In this document: positions 12,231 to 25,566 of the stretch, in pieces | Layout: the number at the start of each line of letters is the position of its first letter | Numbering within the stretch: position 1 is the first letter of the stretch | Position numbers and translations under genes: made by a program | The notes under the pieces: model-generated | Databases searched by the model: none | Seen by the model: the letters and a program-made list of their open reading frames with translations, nothing else | Told to the model about the DNA's origin: nothing | Source: Chaenocephalus aceratus | Lineage: Eukaryota; Chordata; Actinopteri; Perciformes; Channichthyidae | NCBI GenBank assembly: GCA_023974075.1 | Contig: JAMFTG010000618.1 | Coordinates: 62,001 to 126,000 of the forward strand | DNA length: 64,000 nucleotides | Direction: 5' to 3'

Positions 12231-13343
12231 AGGATGTGATATAAGATTTTAGCAATCAATCGACTTTATGTATTCATACAGGTAAAACACAACTACTTTC
12301 TTGGTGACCTAGCTAGAAGGCAGCCAAGTTCAGCATTGATTTCATATATCTGATTAGATTCACGAAATACAGTGAAAACGACTGAATGCAAACAGGAAAG
12401 GTTAAATAACACAAACAGACTAAAAGCCAGGAAGACATAAAACATCGTTATGCATTGAAGCAAGAATAGTTTTTGGTAATCCGGAAATAATTGGCGTTTT
12501 AATGAATAATGAACCTTGTTGTTAGTTTCAGCTCTAATTGACATAACGTCGTTAACAAAGAAGTGTTTTCTGGCCTCTTTTAGCACAAAAATCTACTTTC
12601 TGATTGCTGTTTGTGTCGGATATCGTTTTTCCATCGCCGCGTTTCCTCTAAAAAGAGAGAAGGAGGGGGACGACACAAAAACCCGGGACAAAAGCAACCG
12701 CGGATTCTGTATGCAATTTAAATCCGCATTAATGCTGGTGAATAATAGGGCCGTCTTCTTTTGACTCGCTGGCCTCGCCACACAAGAGGAGCTCTCGGGG
12801 GAAACGTGGACTAATTAATCAGATAATAATGACGATGTTCCTCCGCACGTCTGACGGGCAGACACAAACATTTAGGGGCCGTTTATCAAGACGGTGGATT
12901 CACAAATCCGTTCAGAAGACAGAATGTGAAATGGGAGGAGATGCTTCAGATGAGAAGCCAAGACGGTAAGCAGATAGTCTTTCAAATATATTTACCAACG
13001 TGTTGAGGTTTGGAGAAGTGCCTCTTGTATACAGTATCTTATTATACAACCTACGAGACAAAGAAACTACTCAACGTGTTTCCAACAGTTGAAGCTAGCT
13101 GCACAAAGACAACAACAACAACAACAAGACATGCCCACCCTGAGAGACACATGTTGTAATGCACTGCTGTACCAACGGTTCCATTTCCGGTGTCCTGACA
13201 TCTCTGTTAGTTCAGCTTTGGGACATTTTCACTTTTAGTCCGATGGATTGTAGGAATGTGAAAATTAAAAGTTTTATACACAGGTCGTCGTGACTACTCG
13301 TTCAAAAAACACGATCCAACTTTAACTTTTGAGCATCATTGAA

Positions 13344-13345
<2 letters not shown>
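12231..13345. other. Unannotated non-coding stretch
   Basis: Nothing recognised apart from a short (AAC)n run near 13110-13126. Confidence 0.4.

Positions 13346-13390
<45 letters not shown>
13346..13390. repeat. (GT)n microsatellite
   Basis: A pure GT run. Confidence 0.95.
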
Positions 13391-13392
<2 letters not shown>

Positions 13393-13741
13393 ACGCACAT
13401 AGATATTTACAGATTCCAGTTGACATGGCAACAAAAAGCAACAGCTCGCAGCACTAACATGTTCAGCACGATGCTCATGTCAGCAGAAACGGTGCATTAA
13501 AGGGCTTTCTTTTTCTACCTCTAAACTGGATGTACTGTGACCCGTCTCGGGGAAAGTGTGTGTTGTGCATCTGTGTGTGTGTGTGTGTGTGTGTTAGTGA
13601 TGTCCCGTTCCCCTCCTCCTCCTCTTGCTCTGTAGCATCCTCTAATCAGGACATAATGAGAGCTAAACGAGGGTGCATCTCCACACTCTGCAGAACAGAC
13701 ATGGACAGAAAATCAGAGGAATAATTCTGTGTTTTAAAAGA

Positions 13742-13744
<3 letters not shown>

Positions 13745-13832
<88 letters not shown>

Positions 13833-13909
13833 CTTCTGTCCCGCCACACACTGAAGCCGCCCTGTGTGACACACAGAGAGACCTTCTCTGTCTCTATCAT
13901 CCCCACCCC

Positions 13910-13953
<44 letters not shown>

Positions 13954-14056
13954 CCCCCGTACAGAAACTTGGCACACCCCAGGAGCAGCTGCAGCGGGGG
14001 GGTGCAGAAGAGACACACCCCCCGCCCTGCAGCCGTACGACCTGGAGCCACTGACC

Positions 14057-14128
<72 letters not shown>
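13745..14128. repeat. GT-AC-GT microsatellite triplet
   Basis: Three long dinucleotide tracts in alternating orientation within 385 bp: (GT)n at 13745-13828, (AC)n at 13912-13950 and (GT)n at 14059-14128. Neighbouring tracts are complementary inverted repeats. Long apparent proteins here are artefacts. Confidence 0.95.
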
Positions 14129-14662
14129 AGCTCGTGTGTGTGTCACTTCCTCCCCTGGCCCAGGACGTCTAATTTCTAAATAGGGAATAACACAGGCCAG
14201 ATGAATGTAAACAGATTTGATTGGCTGCCTCTGACTCATGATTAGCAGCTTGTGTTGTTTTTATTAGCAGTCAGGCTTTATGATATCAGATATAAGGTGT
14301 TTGCACTCCTCCAATAAAGTGTTTCTGCAGACCGTATTCCTCACAGAGAAATCAGCAGGGTCAGATCACTATGAAATCTAGTCTGGAAACAAATGAAACA
14401 CCGGTTTTAGTAATTTGTTTAAACATAATCCATCGGAATGTACACAAAATGAATCTGATTAATTTTGGATACTTCAACATTAAAACATTGAAATATGGTA
14501 CTTTATACAGGACAAAAATATTCGCAGCCACATAAAAATAGATTTCCACAAATAATATTGTAATTTAAAGCAAAAATCTCAACATTTGAATGTCTAAAAA
14601 CAGTTTTATGATATTGTCTTGCATGGAAAATTACTTTTAAAGGCGCCCTAATCTGCTTTACG
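14129..14662. other. Unannotated non-coding stretch
   Basis: AT-rich, no recognised feature. Confidence 0.4.
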
Positions 14663-14979
14663 TGTCACGGTGGTCAGTGCTGCGTTTTGTCTTGTCTTGT
14701 CTGTCTGGTTTCCTGTCTCTGTTCCCGCCTCCCTGATTACCTGATTGTGTTCCCCTGGTGCCCCGTGTGTTCTCCTCCCTCCTCACCTGTGTCTTGGTTG
14801 TTTCATTCATCCTGTGTGCATTCAGGTTCTGCGTTTCCTTGTTAGTCTTTGTGACATCCTTGTTAGTCTGTGACTGTGTTCACGGGGAAGAGTTCTGTGT
14901 GTTACTATTTAACCTGGAACTGAAGGTATTTTCTGTGAAATCTTTATTTGGGTCCTGCCTGCTTCGCTCGACCCTGACA
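14663..14979 (+). mobile_element. LTR-like sequence of a fish retroelement (5' end)
   Basis: The segment starts TGTCACGG and ends CCTGACA, the TG...CA form of an LTR. It has the pyrimidine-rich TTTGGGTCCTGCCTGCTTCG end typical of fish Ty3/gypsy-like LTRs. Leader sequence and an ATG follow at once. No matching 3' LTR is in the window, so the call rests on one end. Confidence 0.5.
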
Positions 14980-14996
14980 GAAGCATCTCACCAAAG

Positions 14997-15068
14997 ATGG
15001 ACCCGGCAGATGATCCATTGGAGGTGGAGTTACATCGTTGTACCTATTCATTGGCTTTCTGCTGGTAG
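14997..15068 (+). pseudogene. Gag-like stub, 24 codons incl. stop
   Basis: An ATG 18 bp after the LTR-like end opens a short acidic frame starting MDPADDPLEVELHR and stops at 15066-15068. Position and start resemble gag in fish LTR elements. It is too short to function. No capsid, protease or polymerase is seen downstream, so the copy is non-autonomous or decayed. Confidence 0.4.
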
Positions 15069-15260
15069 GTGGAGGGGAGCGTCCAGTGTTCAGCGGAGTG
15101 CTCTGGCAGAGGCGCACCACGTGGCAACAGAGAAGCCATGTTTAGTGAAGTTCTTACCTGGCTGGATTATGGACTTCCTCCCGACATGTGATTGCCGGCC
15201 TGCTAGCCCCGGGAATGCTCGCTGCCTCCCAATTCCCAACCTGACATCATACGTCTCGGT

Positions 15261-16684
15261 GTGTTCTGTCTGGAGTCAGCCCCTGCTTCTTCCCCATCTC
15301 CTGCTCCTGTCCAGGATCCGTTCTCGGGTACTCGTCTGGCTTTTGCAGGTCCACGGAGCCTCCAAAAGGCTCCTAAGATTAGGAGTTGCAAGTCCAGGCT
15401 ACCAACCCGAGCCCCAGATGCCATGCTTCCGGTTCCAGTACCGGCCCCAGCAGCTATGGTTCTGGCTTCCGTACCGGCTCCAGTCCCGGCCCCAGCAGCC
15501 ATGGTCCCTTCTCTAGTCCCTTCTCTAGTCCCTTCTTTAGTCCCTTCTCTAGTCCCTCCTCTAGTCCCTCCTCTAGTCCCTTCTCAAGTCCCAACCCCAT
15601 GTCCTGTCTCGTTGGGGGTCCTGCCGACTGCTTTTTTTGTCGGGGGTCCTGCCAGCCCCATGTCCTGGTCCGTTGGGGATTCCGCTGGGGGTTCCGCTGG
15701 GGGTTCCGCCAACTCTGTGTCCTGTTCCGTTAGGGTCCCGCCATCAGCTGTCTCGCCGGGGGTCCTGCCAACTCCTTGTCCTGTCCTGTTGGGGGTCCCG
15801 CCGACTACTGTTCTGCTGGGGGTCCTGCCAACCCCATGTCCTGATCCGTTGGGGTCCAGTCGACACCTGTTTTGTCAGGGGTCCTGCCAACCCCATGTCC
15901 TGATCCGTTGGGGTCCAGTCGACACCTGTTTTGTCGGGGGTCCTGCCAACCCCATGTCCTGGTCCGTTGGGGGTTCCGATGGGAGTCCTGCCAACTCCGT
16001 GCCCTGACCTGTTGGGGGTCCCGCCGACACCTGTCCCGCCGACACCTGTCCCGCCGGGGGTCCCACCAACACCTGTTCCGTCGGAGGTCCAGCCAGCTCC
16101 GAATCCTGTTCAGTCAGAGGTCCCGCTGCCACCAGATCCTAACCCGCCGGGGGTCCCGCCTACACCATGTCCAGTTCTGTTGGGGGGTCCTGCTGACGCT
16201 TCTTCCGCCGACACCTTGTCCTGTTCCGTCTGGGGTCCAGTCGACACCAGCCCAAGTTCTGTCCAGGGTCCCGTCTGTGCCTGTCCCGACGGCTCAGTTT
16301 CCTGTACCACCAGGGGTTCCGCAATTTCCAGCTCCCAGTGCTCCTGCTCCGGCGATCCAGCTGACCCCGGAGGGTCCCCATCGCGGCCTACGCCGGCTCC
16401 CTGCCCTTCCTCCGGAGCTGTCCCGTCGCCGCCTTCTTGCCCGGCCCCCTGAGTTCCCCAGCCTCTGCCTTCGCCCTCGAGCCCGGCCCCCTGACTTTCC
16501 CAGCCGCTGCCTTCTCCTTCGAGTCCGGCCCCCTAATTTACCCCGACGAGGCCTTCAACCCTGTCTTCGGCCCCCTGAGTTTCCCCGCCGCGGACTTCCC
16601 TGCTCTGTTGCTGTTCCCCCGGGACGTCCGCAGGAGTCCCCCTTCTCGGTCTCTGCTTTACCCCCGGGCCGTCCGCCCGAGTAG
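15261..16684 (+). pseudogene. Proline-rich repetitive segment of the retroelement remnant
   Basis: Overlapping plus-strand frames (15261-16007, 15872-16684) encode low-complexity Pro/Val/Leu/Ser/Arg sequence. 15500-15592 is a 12-bp tandem repeat (VPSL per unit). 15630-16060 repeats a GTTGGGGGTCCTGCC-type unit; two near-identical ~60-bp copies lie at about 15820-15880 and 15881-15940. The frame moves between registers, so one long protein is doubtful. I infer a diversified internal region of the element. A host proline-rich gene is possible but no splice or start evidence supports it. Confidence 0.4.
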
Positions 16685-19600
16685 AGAAAGTAGAGACATT
16701 ACATACTGATATACACCTGAACATCAGCAGGAGAGGACTCTTTAAAGTAGAGACATTACATACTGATATACACCTGAACATCAGCAGGAGAGGACTCTTT
16801 AAAGTAGAGACACTACATACTGATATACACCTGAACATCAGCAGGAGAGGACTCTTTAAAGTAGAGACACTACATACTGATATACACCTGAACATCAGCA
16901 GGAGAGGACTCTTTAAAGTAGAGACACTACATACTGATATACACCTGAACATCAGCAGGAGAGGACTCTTTAAAGTAGAGACACTACATACTGATATACA
17001 CCTGAACATCATCAGGAGAGGACTCTTTAAAGTAGAGACACTACATACTGATATACACCTGAACATCAGCAGGAGAGGACTCTTTAAAGTAGAGACACTA
17101 CATACTGATATACACCTGAACATCAGCAGGAGAGGACTCTTTAAAGTAGAGACACTACATACTGATATACACCTGAACATCAGCAGAGAGGACTCTTTAA
17201 AGTAGAGACACTACATACTGATATACACCTGAACATCAGCAGGAGAGGACTCTTTAAAGTAGAGAAACTACATACTGATATACACCTGAACATCAGCAGG
17301 AGAGGACTCTTTAAAGTAGAGAAACTACATACTGATATACACCTGAACATCAGCAGGAGAGGACTCTTTAAAGTAGAGACACTACATACTGATATACACC
17401 TGAACATCAGCAGGAGAGGACTCTTTAAAGTAGAGACACTACATACTGATATACACCTGCACATCAGCAGGAGAGGACTCTTTAAAGTAGAGACACTACA
17501 TACTGATACACCTGAACATCAGCAGGAGAGGACTCTTTAAAGTAGAGACACTACATACTGATATACACCTGAACATCAACAGGAGAGGACTCTTTAAAGT
17601 AGAGACACTACATACTGATATACACCTGGACATCAGCAGGAGAGGACTCTTTAAAGTAGAGACACTACATACTGATAACACCTGAACATCAGCAGGAGAG
17701 GACTCTTTAAAGTAGAGACACTGCATACTGATATACACCTGAACATCAGCAGGAGAGGACTCTTTAAAGTAGAGACACTGCATACTGATATACACCTGAA
17801 CATCAGCAGGGAGAGGACTCTTTAAAGTAGAGCACTGCATACTGATATACACCTGAACATCAGCAGGAGAGGACTCTTTAAAGTAGAGACATGCATACTG
17901 ATATACACCTGAACATCAGCAGGAGAGGGACTCTTTAAAGTAGAGACACTACATACTGATATACACCTGAACATCAGCAGGAGAGGACTCTTTAAAGTAG
18001 AGACACTACATACTGATATACACCTGAACATCAGCAGGAGAGGACTCTTTAAAGTAGAGAAACTACATACTGATATACACCTGAACATCAGCAGGAGAGG
18101 ACTCTTTAAAGTAGAGAAACTACATACTGATATACACCTGAACATCAGCAGGAGAGGACTCTTTAAAGTAGAGACACTACATACTGATATACACCTGAAC
18201 ATCATCAGGAGAGGACTCTTTAAAGTAGAGACACTACATACTGATATACACCTGAACATCAGCAGGAGAGGACTCTTAAAGTAGAGACACTACATACTGA
18301 TATACACCTGAACATCAGCAGGAGAGGACTCTTTAAAGTAGAGACACTACATACTGATATACACCTGAACATCAGCAGGAGAGGACTCTTTAAAGTAGAG
18401 ACACTACATACTGATATACACCTGAACATCAGCAGGAGAGGACTCTTTAAAGTAGAGACACTACATACTGATATACACCTGAACATCTGCAGGAGAGAAC
18501 TCTTTAAAGTAGAGACACTACATACTGATATACACCTAAACATTAGCAGGAGAGGACTCTTTAAAGTAGAGACACTACATACTGATATACACCTGAACAT
18601 CAGCAGGAGAGGACTCTTTAAAGTAGAGACACTACATACTGATATACACCTGCACATCAGCAGGAGAGGACTCTTTAAAGTAGAGACACTACATACTGAT
18701 ATACACCTGAACATCAGCAGGAGAGGACTCTTTAAAGTAGAGACACTACATACTGATATACACCTGAACATCAGCAGGAGAGGACTATTTAAAGTAGAGA
18801 CACTACATACTGATATACACCTGAACATCAGCAGGAGAGGACTCTTTAAAGTAGAGACACTACATACTGATATACACCTGAACATCAGCAGGAGAGGACT
18901 CTTTAAAGTAGAGACACTACATACTGATATACACCTGAACATCAGCAGGAGAGGACTCTTTAAAGTAGAGACACTACATACTGATATACACCTGAACATC
19001 AGCAGGAGAGGACTCTTTAAAGTAGAGACACTACATACTGATATACACCTGAACATCATCAGGAGAGGACTCTTTAAAGTAGAGACACTACATACTGATA
19101 TACACCTGAACATCAGCAGGAGAGGACTCTTTAAAGTAGAGACACTACATACTGATATACCCTGAACATCAGCAGGAGAGGACTCTTTAAAGTAGAGACA
19201 CTACATACTGATATACACCTGAACATCAGCAGGAGAGGACTCTTTAAAAGTAGAGACACTACATACTGATATACACCTGCACATCAGCAGGAGAGGACTC
19301 TTTAAAGTAGAGACACTACATACTGATATACACCTGAACATCAGCAGGAGAGGACTATTTAAAGTAGAGACACTACATACTGATATACACCTGAACATCA
19401 GCAGGAGAGGACTCTTTAAAGTAGAGACACTACATACTGATATACACCTGAACATCAGCAGGAGAGGACTCTTTAAAGTAGAGACACTGCATACTGATAT
19501 ACACCTGAACATCAGCAGGAGAGGACTCTTTAAAGTAGAGACACTACATACTGATATACACCTGAACATCAGCAGGAGAGGACTCTTTAAAGTAGAGACA

Positions 19601-22600
19601 CTACATACTGATATACACCTGAACATCAGCAGGAGAGGACTCTTTAAAGTAGAGACACTACATACTGATATACACCTGAACATCAGCAGGAGAGGACTCT
19701 TTAAAGTAGAGACACTACATACTGATATACACCTGAACATCAGCAGGAGAGGACTCTTTAAAGTAGAGACACTACATACTGATATACACCTGAACATCAG
19801 CAGGAGAGGACTCTTTAAAGTAGAGAAACTACATACTGATATACACCTGAACATCAGCAGGAGAGGACTCTTTAAAGTAGAGAACTACATACTGATATAC
19901 ACCTGAACATCAGCAGGAGAGGACTCTTTAAAGTAGAGACACTACATACTGATATACACCTGAACATCAGCAGGAGAGGACTCTTTAAAGTAGAGACACT
20001 ACATACTGATATACACCTGCACATCAGCAGGAGAGGACTCTTTAAAGTAGAGACACTACATACTGATATACACCTGAACATCAGCAGGAGAGGACTCTTT
20101 AAAGTAGAGACACTACATACTGATATACACCTGAACATCAACAGGAGAGGACTCTTTAAAGTAGAGACACTACATACTGATATACACCTGGACATCAGCA
20201 GGAGAGGACTCTTTAAAGTAGAGACACTACATACTGATATACACCTGAACATCAGCAGGAGAGGACTCTTTAAAGTAGAGACACTGCATACTGATATACA
20301 CCTGAACATCAGCAGGAGAGGACTCTTTAAAGTAGAGACACTGCATACTGATATACACCTGAACATCAGCAGGAGAGGACTCTTTAAAGTAGAGACACTG
20401 CATACTGATATACACCTGAACATCAGCAGGAGAGGACTCTTTAAAGTAGAGACACTGCATACTGATATACACCTGAACATCAGCAGGAGAGGACTCTTTA
20501 AAGTAGAGACACTACATACTGATATACACCTGAACATCAGCAGGAGAGGACTCTTTAAAGTAGAGACACTACATACTGATATACACCTGAACATCAGCAG
20601 GAGAGGACTCTTTAAAGTAGAGAAACTACATACTGATATACACCTGAACATCAGCAGGAGAGGACTCTTTAAAGTAGAGAAACTACATACTGATATACAC
20701 CTGAACATCAGCAGGAGAGGACTCTTTAAAGTAGAGACACTACATACTGATATACACCTGAACATCATCAGGAGAGGACTCTTTAAAGTAGAGACACTAC
20801 ATACTGATATACACCTGAACATCAGCAGGAGAGGACTCTTTAAAGTAGAGACACTACATACTGATATACACCTGAACATCAGCAGGAGAGGACTCTTTAA
20901 AGTAGAGACACTACATACTGATATACACCTGAACATCAGCAGGAGAGGACTCTTTAAAGTAGAGACACTACATACTGATATACACCTGAACATCAGCAGG
21001 AGAGGACTCTTTAAAGTAGAGACACTACATACTGATATACACCTGAACATCTGCAGGAGAGAACTCTTTAAAGTAGAGACACTACATACTGATATACACC
21101 TAAACATTAGCAGGAGAGGACTCTTTAAAGTAGAGACACTACATACTGATATACACCTGAACATCAGCAGGAGAGGACTCTTTAAAGTAGAGACACTACA
21201 TACTGATATACACCTGCACATCAGCAGGAGAGGACTCTTTAAAGTAGAGACACTACATACTGATATACACCTGAACATCAGCAGGAGAGGACTCTTTAAA
21301 GTAGAGACACTACATACTGATATACACCTGAACATCAGCAGGAGAGGACTATTTAAAGTAGAGACACTACATACTGATATACACCTGAACATCAGCAGGA
21401 GAGGACTCTTTTAAAGTAGAGACACCACATACTGATATACACCTGAACATCAACAGGAGAGGACTCTTTAAAGTAGAGACACTACATACTGATATACACC
21501 TGAACATCAGCAGGAGAGGACTCTTTAAAGTAGAGACACTACATACTGATATACACCTGAACATCAGCAGGAGAGGACTCTTTAAAGTAGAGACACTACA
21601 TACTGATATACACCTGAACATCAGCAGGAGAGGACTCTTTAAAGTAGAGACACTACATACTGATATACACCTGAACATCAGCAGGATAGGACTCTTTAAA
21701 GTAGAGACACTACATACTGATATAGACCTGAACATCAGCAGGAGAGGACTCTTTAAAGTAGAGACACTACATACTGATATACACCTGAACATCAGCAGGA
21801 GAGGACTCTTTAAAGTAGAGACACTGCATACTGATATACACCTGAACATCAGCAGGAGAGGACTCTTTAAAGTAGAGACACTACATACTGATATACACCT
21901 GAACATCAGCAGGAGAGGACTCTTTAAAGTAGAGACACTACATACTGATATACACCTGAACATCAGCAGGAGAGGACTCTTTAAAGTAGAGACACTACAT
22001 ACTGATATACACCTGAACATCAGCAGGAGAGGACTCTTTAAAGTAGAGACACTACATACTGATATACACCTGAACATCAGCAGGAGAGGACTCTTTAAAG
22101 TAGAGACACTACATACTGATATACACCTGAACATCAGCAGGAGAGGACTCTTTAAAGTAGAGACACTACATACTGATATACACCTGAACATCAGCAGGAG
22201 AGGACTCTTTAAAGTAGAGACACTACATACTGATATACACCTGAACATCAGCAGGAGAGGACTCTTTAAAGTAGAGACACTACATACTGATATACACCTG
22301 CACATCAGCAGGAGAGGACTCTTTAAAGTAGAGACACTACATACTGATATACACCTGAACATCAGCAGGAGAGGACTCTTTAAAGTAGAGACACTACATA
22401 CTGATATACACCTGAACATCAGCAGGAGAGGACTATTTAAAGTAGAGACACTACATACTGATATACACCTGAACATCAGCAGGAGAGGACTCTTTAAAGT
22501 AGAGACACTACATACTGATATACACCTGAACATCAACAGGAGAGGACTCTTTAAAGTAGAGATACTACATACTGATATACACCTGAACATCAGCAGGAGA

Positions 22601-22930
22601 GGACTCTTTAAAGTAGAGACACTACATACTGATATACACCTGAACATCAGCAGGAGAGGACTCTTTAAAGTAGAGACACTACATACTGATATACACCTGA
22701 ACATCAACAGGAGAGGACTCTTTAAAGTAGAGATACTACATACTGATATACACCTGAACATCAGCAGGAGAGGACTCTTTAAAGTAGAGACACTACATAC
22801 TGATATACACCTGAACATCAGCAGGAGAGGACTCTTTAAAGTAGAGACACTACATATTGATATACACCTGAACATCAGCAGGAGAGGACTCTTTAAAGTA
22901 GAGACACTACATACTGATATACACCTGAGC
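16680..22930. repeat. 57-bp satellite array, ~109 copies
   Basis: Head-to-tail 57-bp units (core ACTACATACTGATATACACC then TGAACATCAGCAGGAGAGG) run unbroken for 6.25 kb. Units differ by recurring variants: GCACATC for GAACATC, CTATTTAAA for CTCTTTAAA, ATCAACAGG, ATCATCAGG, CTGCAT for CTACAT. The same variant pattern repeats at offsets of 2,564, 1,084 and 627 bp, showing block duplication. The unit is 19 codons with two minus-strand frames free of stops, which makes long false proteins (up to 521 codons). Single-base indels cluster at 17190-18280. Confidence 0.97.
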
Positions 22931-23439
22931 AATAGTTAATAGCATCCTGAAAATGAGGTTCAGACTGAATGTAATCTTGGTTTAAAGACTCTAACCAAAT
23001 GCATCTGATTGCTTGACTCCTCCCCATGATGCCACCCTGTAACCCTCACCTGGAGGATGTTGAATAGTTGAACAAAGGGGTGTATACTGAGGTCTAAAGT
23101 CAAAGTAGAAGCTATTGAACATGTCCTGCTGCACCTGCCGTCCTGCTGCAGGAAACTGAATCTCAGCAGGATTAGAGCAGGCGAGTGGAGGCCTGACTCT
23201 AAACCCTGCTCTCACACAGGTAACACACCTGTGGAGGGATCAGGGCCGTTCAGACCTTAAACACAAAGCTTTCCGTGGAGCTCCAGAGACCAGCAGGATG
23301 GGGGTTATTCCCTGAAGGCACTCGTTTAAAATGGTGGTTGTCTGTTTTCTGGCACAGAGACTTGGAGAGGGGCGATGCTCCGTTTATCGTTGCATCAGAA
23401 TTACTGTCATCAAACATACTCTCACTCTCTCTGTTCAGT
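22931..23439. other. Unannotated non-coding stretch
   Basis: Right flank of the satellite; no gene or clear repeat recognised. Confidence 0.4.
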
Positions 23440-23590
23440 TAATATTCCGCCTCACACACTCAATAACTTGCTTTATATTGTGTTATGTACATTTTCTACT
23501 TTCTTGTTTATTTCTAATCTTTTAATTTGTGTTGTACAATGTCTTTGTATGCTGCAACACAAACATTTAAGTACTTATCTTATCTTAGTC
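23440..23590 (+). mobile_element. LINE/SINE 3'-end-like fragment
   Basis: AATAACTTGCTTTATATTGT, then ATTTTCTACTTTCTTGTTTA, then TATGCTGCAACAC and CTTATCTTATCTT. The same ordered sequence recurs at 62760-62910 beside a dnmt3b splice site. Confidence 0.5.
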
Positions 23591-24218
23591 TGCAAAACAT
23601 GTACAGTGTGTGTATTTCTATTCGACTTCATCAATAGTGATTTCTCAGAGTTTCCGTCCACAAAAAGCTTAAAAAATAACCAGAAACTTAGACGGAATAA
23701 AGCTGTCTGTTTTGTGTCTAATAGAAATACACATAATGTACATATTTGCACATTTTTCAGATTATAAAATGCTAATAGAAACTACAAAAATGTCGACCTA
23801 AGCGTGTTGTGTGTATTTGTACCTCTTCTATCTGCACGGCTTTCCACTTGTCGTACCAATACTGCACATATTATATTTTTACCGGTAAATCGTGTAAATA
23901 TTGCTATATTTTTTTATGTGATAGTTTTCTTGAAATATGTTTTGTTTCAGAGATGTATCTTCTTCACTAGGCTTATGTCTGCACCATAAGACAAATCCCT
24001 TGACTGCGTTACACCTGTTTCTGATTCTGTTTAAATGAGTAAATATGCAGACGTTGACATTTACTTAATTATTGCAATGCTTTGTCATACGTCGTTTATC
24101 AATGCTTTTATTTATGAGTGTCTGCGTCCATCACTAGCAGGATATCAGATGACTGGAGGGCGCCCTGACTTCCTCACCCCTTCATCCGGAAACATCTGAG
24201 CTCCGAGTCGCTTTCAGG
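23591..24218. other. Unannotated AT-rich stretch
   Basis: No supported gene or repeat. Confidence 0.4.
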
Positions 24219-24240
24219 CCCCCCCCCCCCCCCCCCCCCC
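24219..24240. repeat. Poly-C tract
   Basis: 22 consecutive C. Confidence 0.95.
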
Positions 24241-24719
24241 ATCACGTGCTTACCAATTACGCACCGGGACAAATGCATCGGTGAAATTATAATAATGATA
24301 TATATTTTTTCCTAAATAAATGTTTTCTCCTGCAGTCCTTGATGGGGCTTCACATGCACAATGAAACGCTGCAGCTGCACAGGTGTTGCCAGAGCAACGG
24401 GTGCCGATCCGCATCAGCCCAGGACAATGAGAGGAAAAGTGCGAAGACTGCACAGAGGGACTATTTTCTGCAAAACAAAGACCGATATTCGACTGGTTTT
24501 AACGTCGATTGGTCTGTGAAAGGAAGACTAATGAATGCCCCGTGTCATTTTTGATAAGTAATAATGGATGCTTGGTTCTTAGAGTCTCCAAAAGTAGAAT
24601 GAGAGCCTTCAGTTAGAAAGATCCCAGTTTGTGTTCGGGATGCAACACCCTCCCCATATTACAGAGCACGATTAAGAGTTTTATTTTTTAATAAAGCTTA
24701 AAAATTGCTTATAAATGGC

Positions 24720-25010
24720 TGTCTCGTGCTCAATGTTTCATATATTTTCTTTATTTTATCGAATTTAAATATTTTGCTTTTAGCATATTTAATTATTTTT
24801 TATATATTTAATTTAACTTAATTTTATTGTTTTTAAACATATTTTATTTTTATTTATTTTTTATATATTTATTTAAACTTCATTTGATTCTATTTTAATA
24901 CATTTAAATATATTTTATTGTATTATAATTTATCATATTTTATTTATTTGAATATATTTTATTTAAATGTATTTGATGGATTTGTATTAACTGGAATTAA
25001 AACATATATC
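24720..25010. repeat. AT-rich low-complexity tract
   Basis: Repeated TTTATTTT / ATATATTTA motifs over about 290 bp; no coding signal. Confidence 0.7.
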
Positions 25011-25566
25011 TGACTGTCATCCATTTGATAACGTAAACCCCCTGAGACACTTGTCATATTGGGGGCTGTATAAATAAAATGTTATTTAAAATGTGACAGT
25101 CAGAAATGCTGGAGCATCAGAGCTAAGTTAGTGCCTGCAGCCCAGCATGCCTTTGCATCCACGCACGCACGAACGCGCACATGCATCACCACAATCAAGC
25201 ATGCACGAGACCTGCACGATGATAAAAAATGATATGATATAAAGAGTCAACACTGTGCACACAGAGGACTTTAACCTCTCTACAGGGGGGGTGGGGGGCG
25301 CGAGAGAAAGAGCGAGGACACCTTTCACCACCGCGATTTGCCAGGAGGCACCGGCGTTGCCATGGCAGCAGGGATGAGAGTGCTCATGTTGGGATGTGGA
25401 CACAAAGTGAGGCTGCACCACAAGAAAAAAAAAACCAGAAAGGCGAGCCGGGACCAAAACACCAAGTTACCTTTCATTAAAATCATCAAAGTTATAAAGG
25501 CGGCGACGGGACATCCAGTCCCACACACACACACACACACACTAAACACACACGCACACACTTTAC

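Noticed and set aside
10281..14239. Frames with long Cys-Val or Thr-His runs
   Set aside because: Translations of (GT)n and (AC)n microsatellites.
16680..22930. CRISPR array
   Set aside because: Units are directly contiguous with no unique spacers, and the genome is eukaryotic.
16533..22932. Very long minus-strand frames (up to 521 codons) with a 19-residue repeat
   Set aside because: They follow from a 57-bp unit divisible by 3. A second minus-strand frame is also open, indels break them repeatedly, and there is no start context, splice signal or non-repeat protein part.
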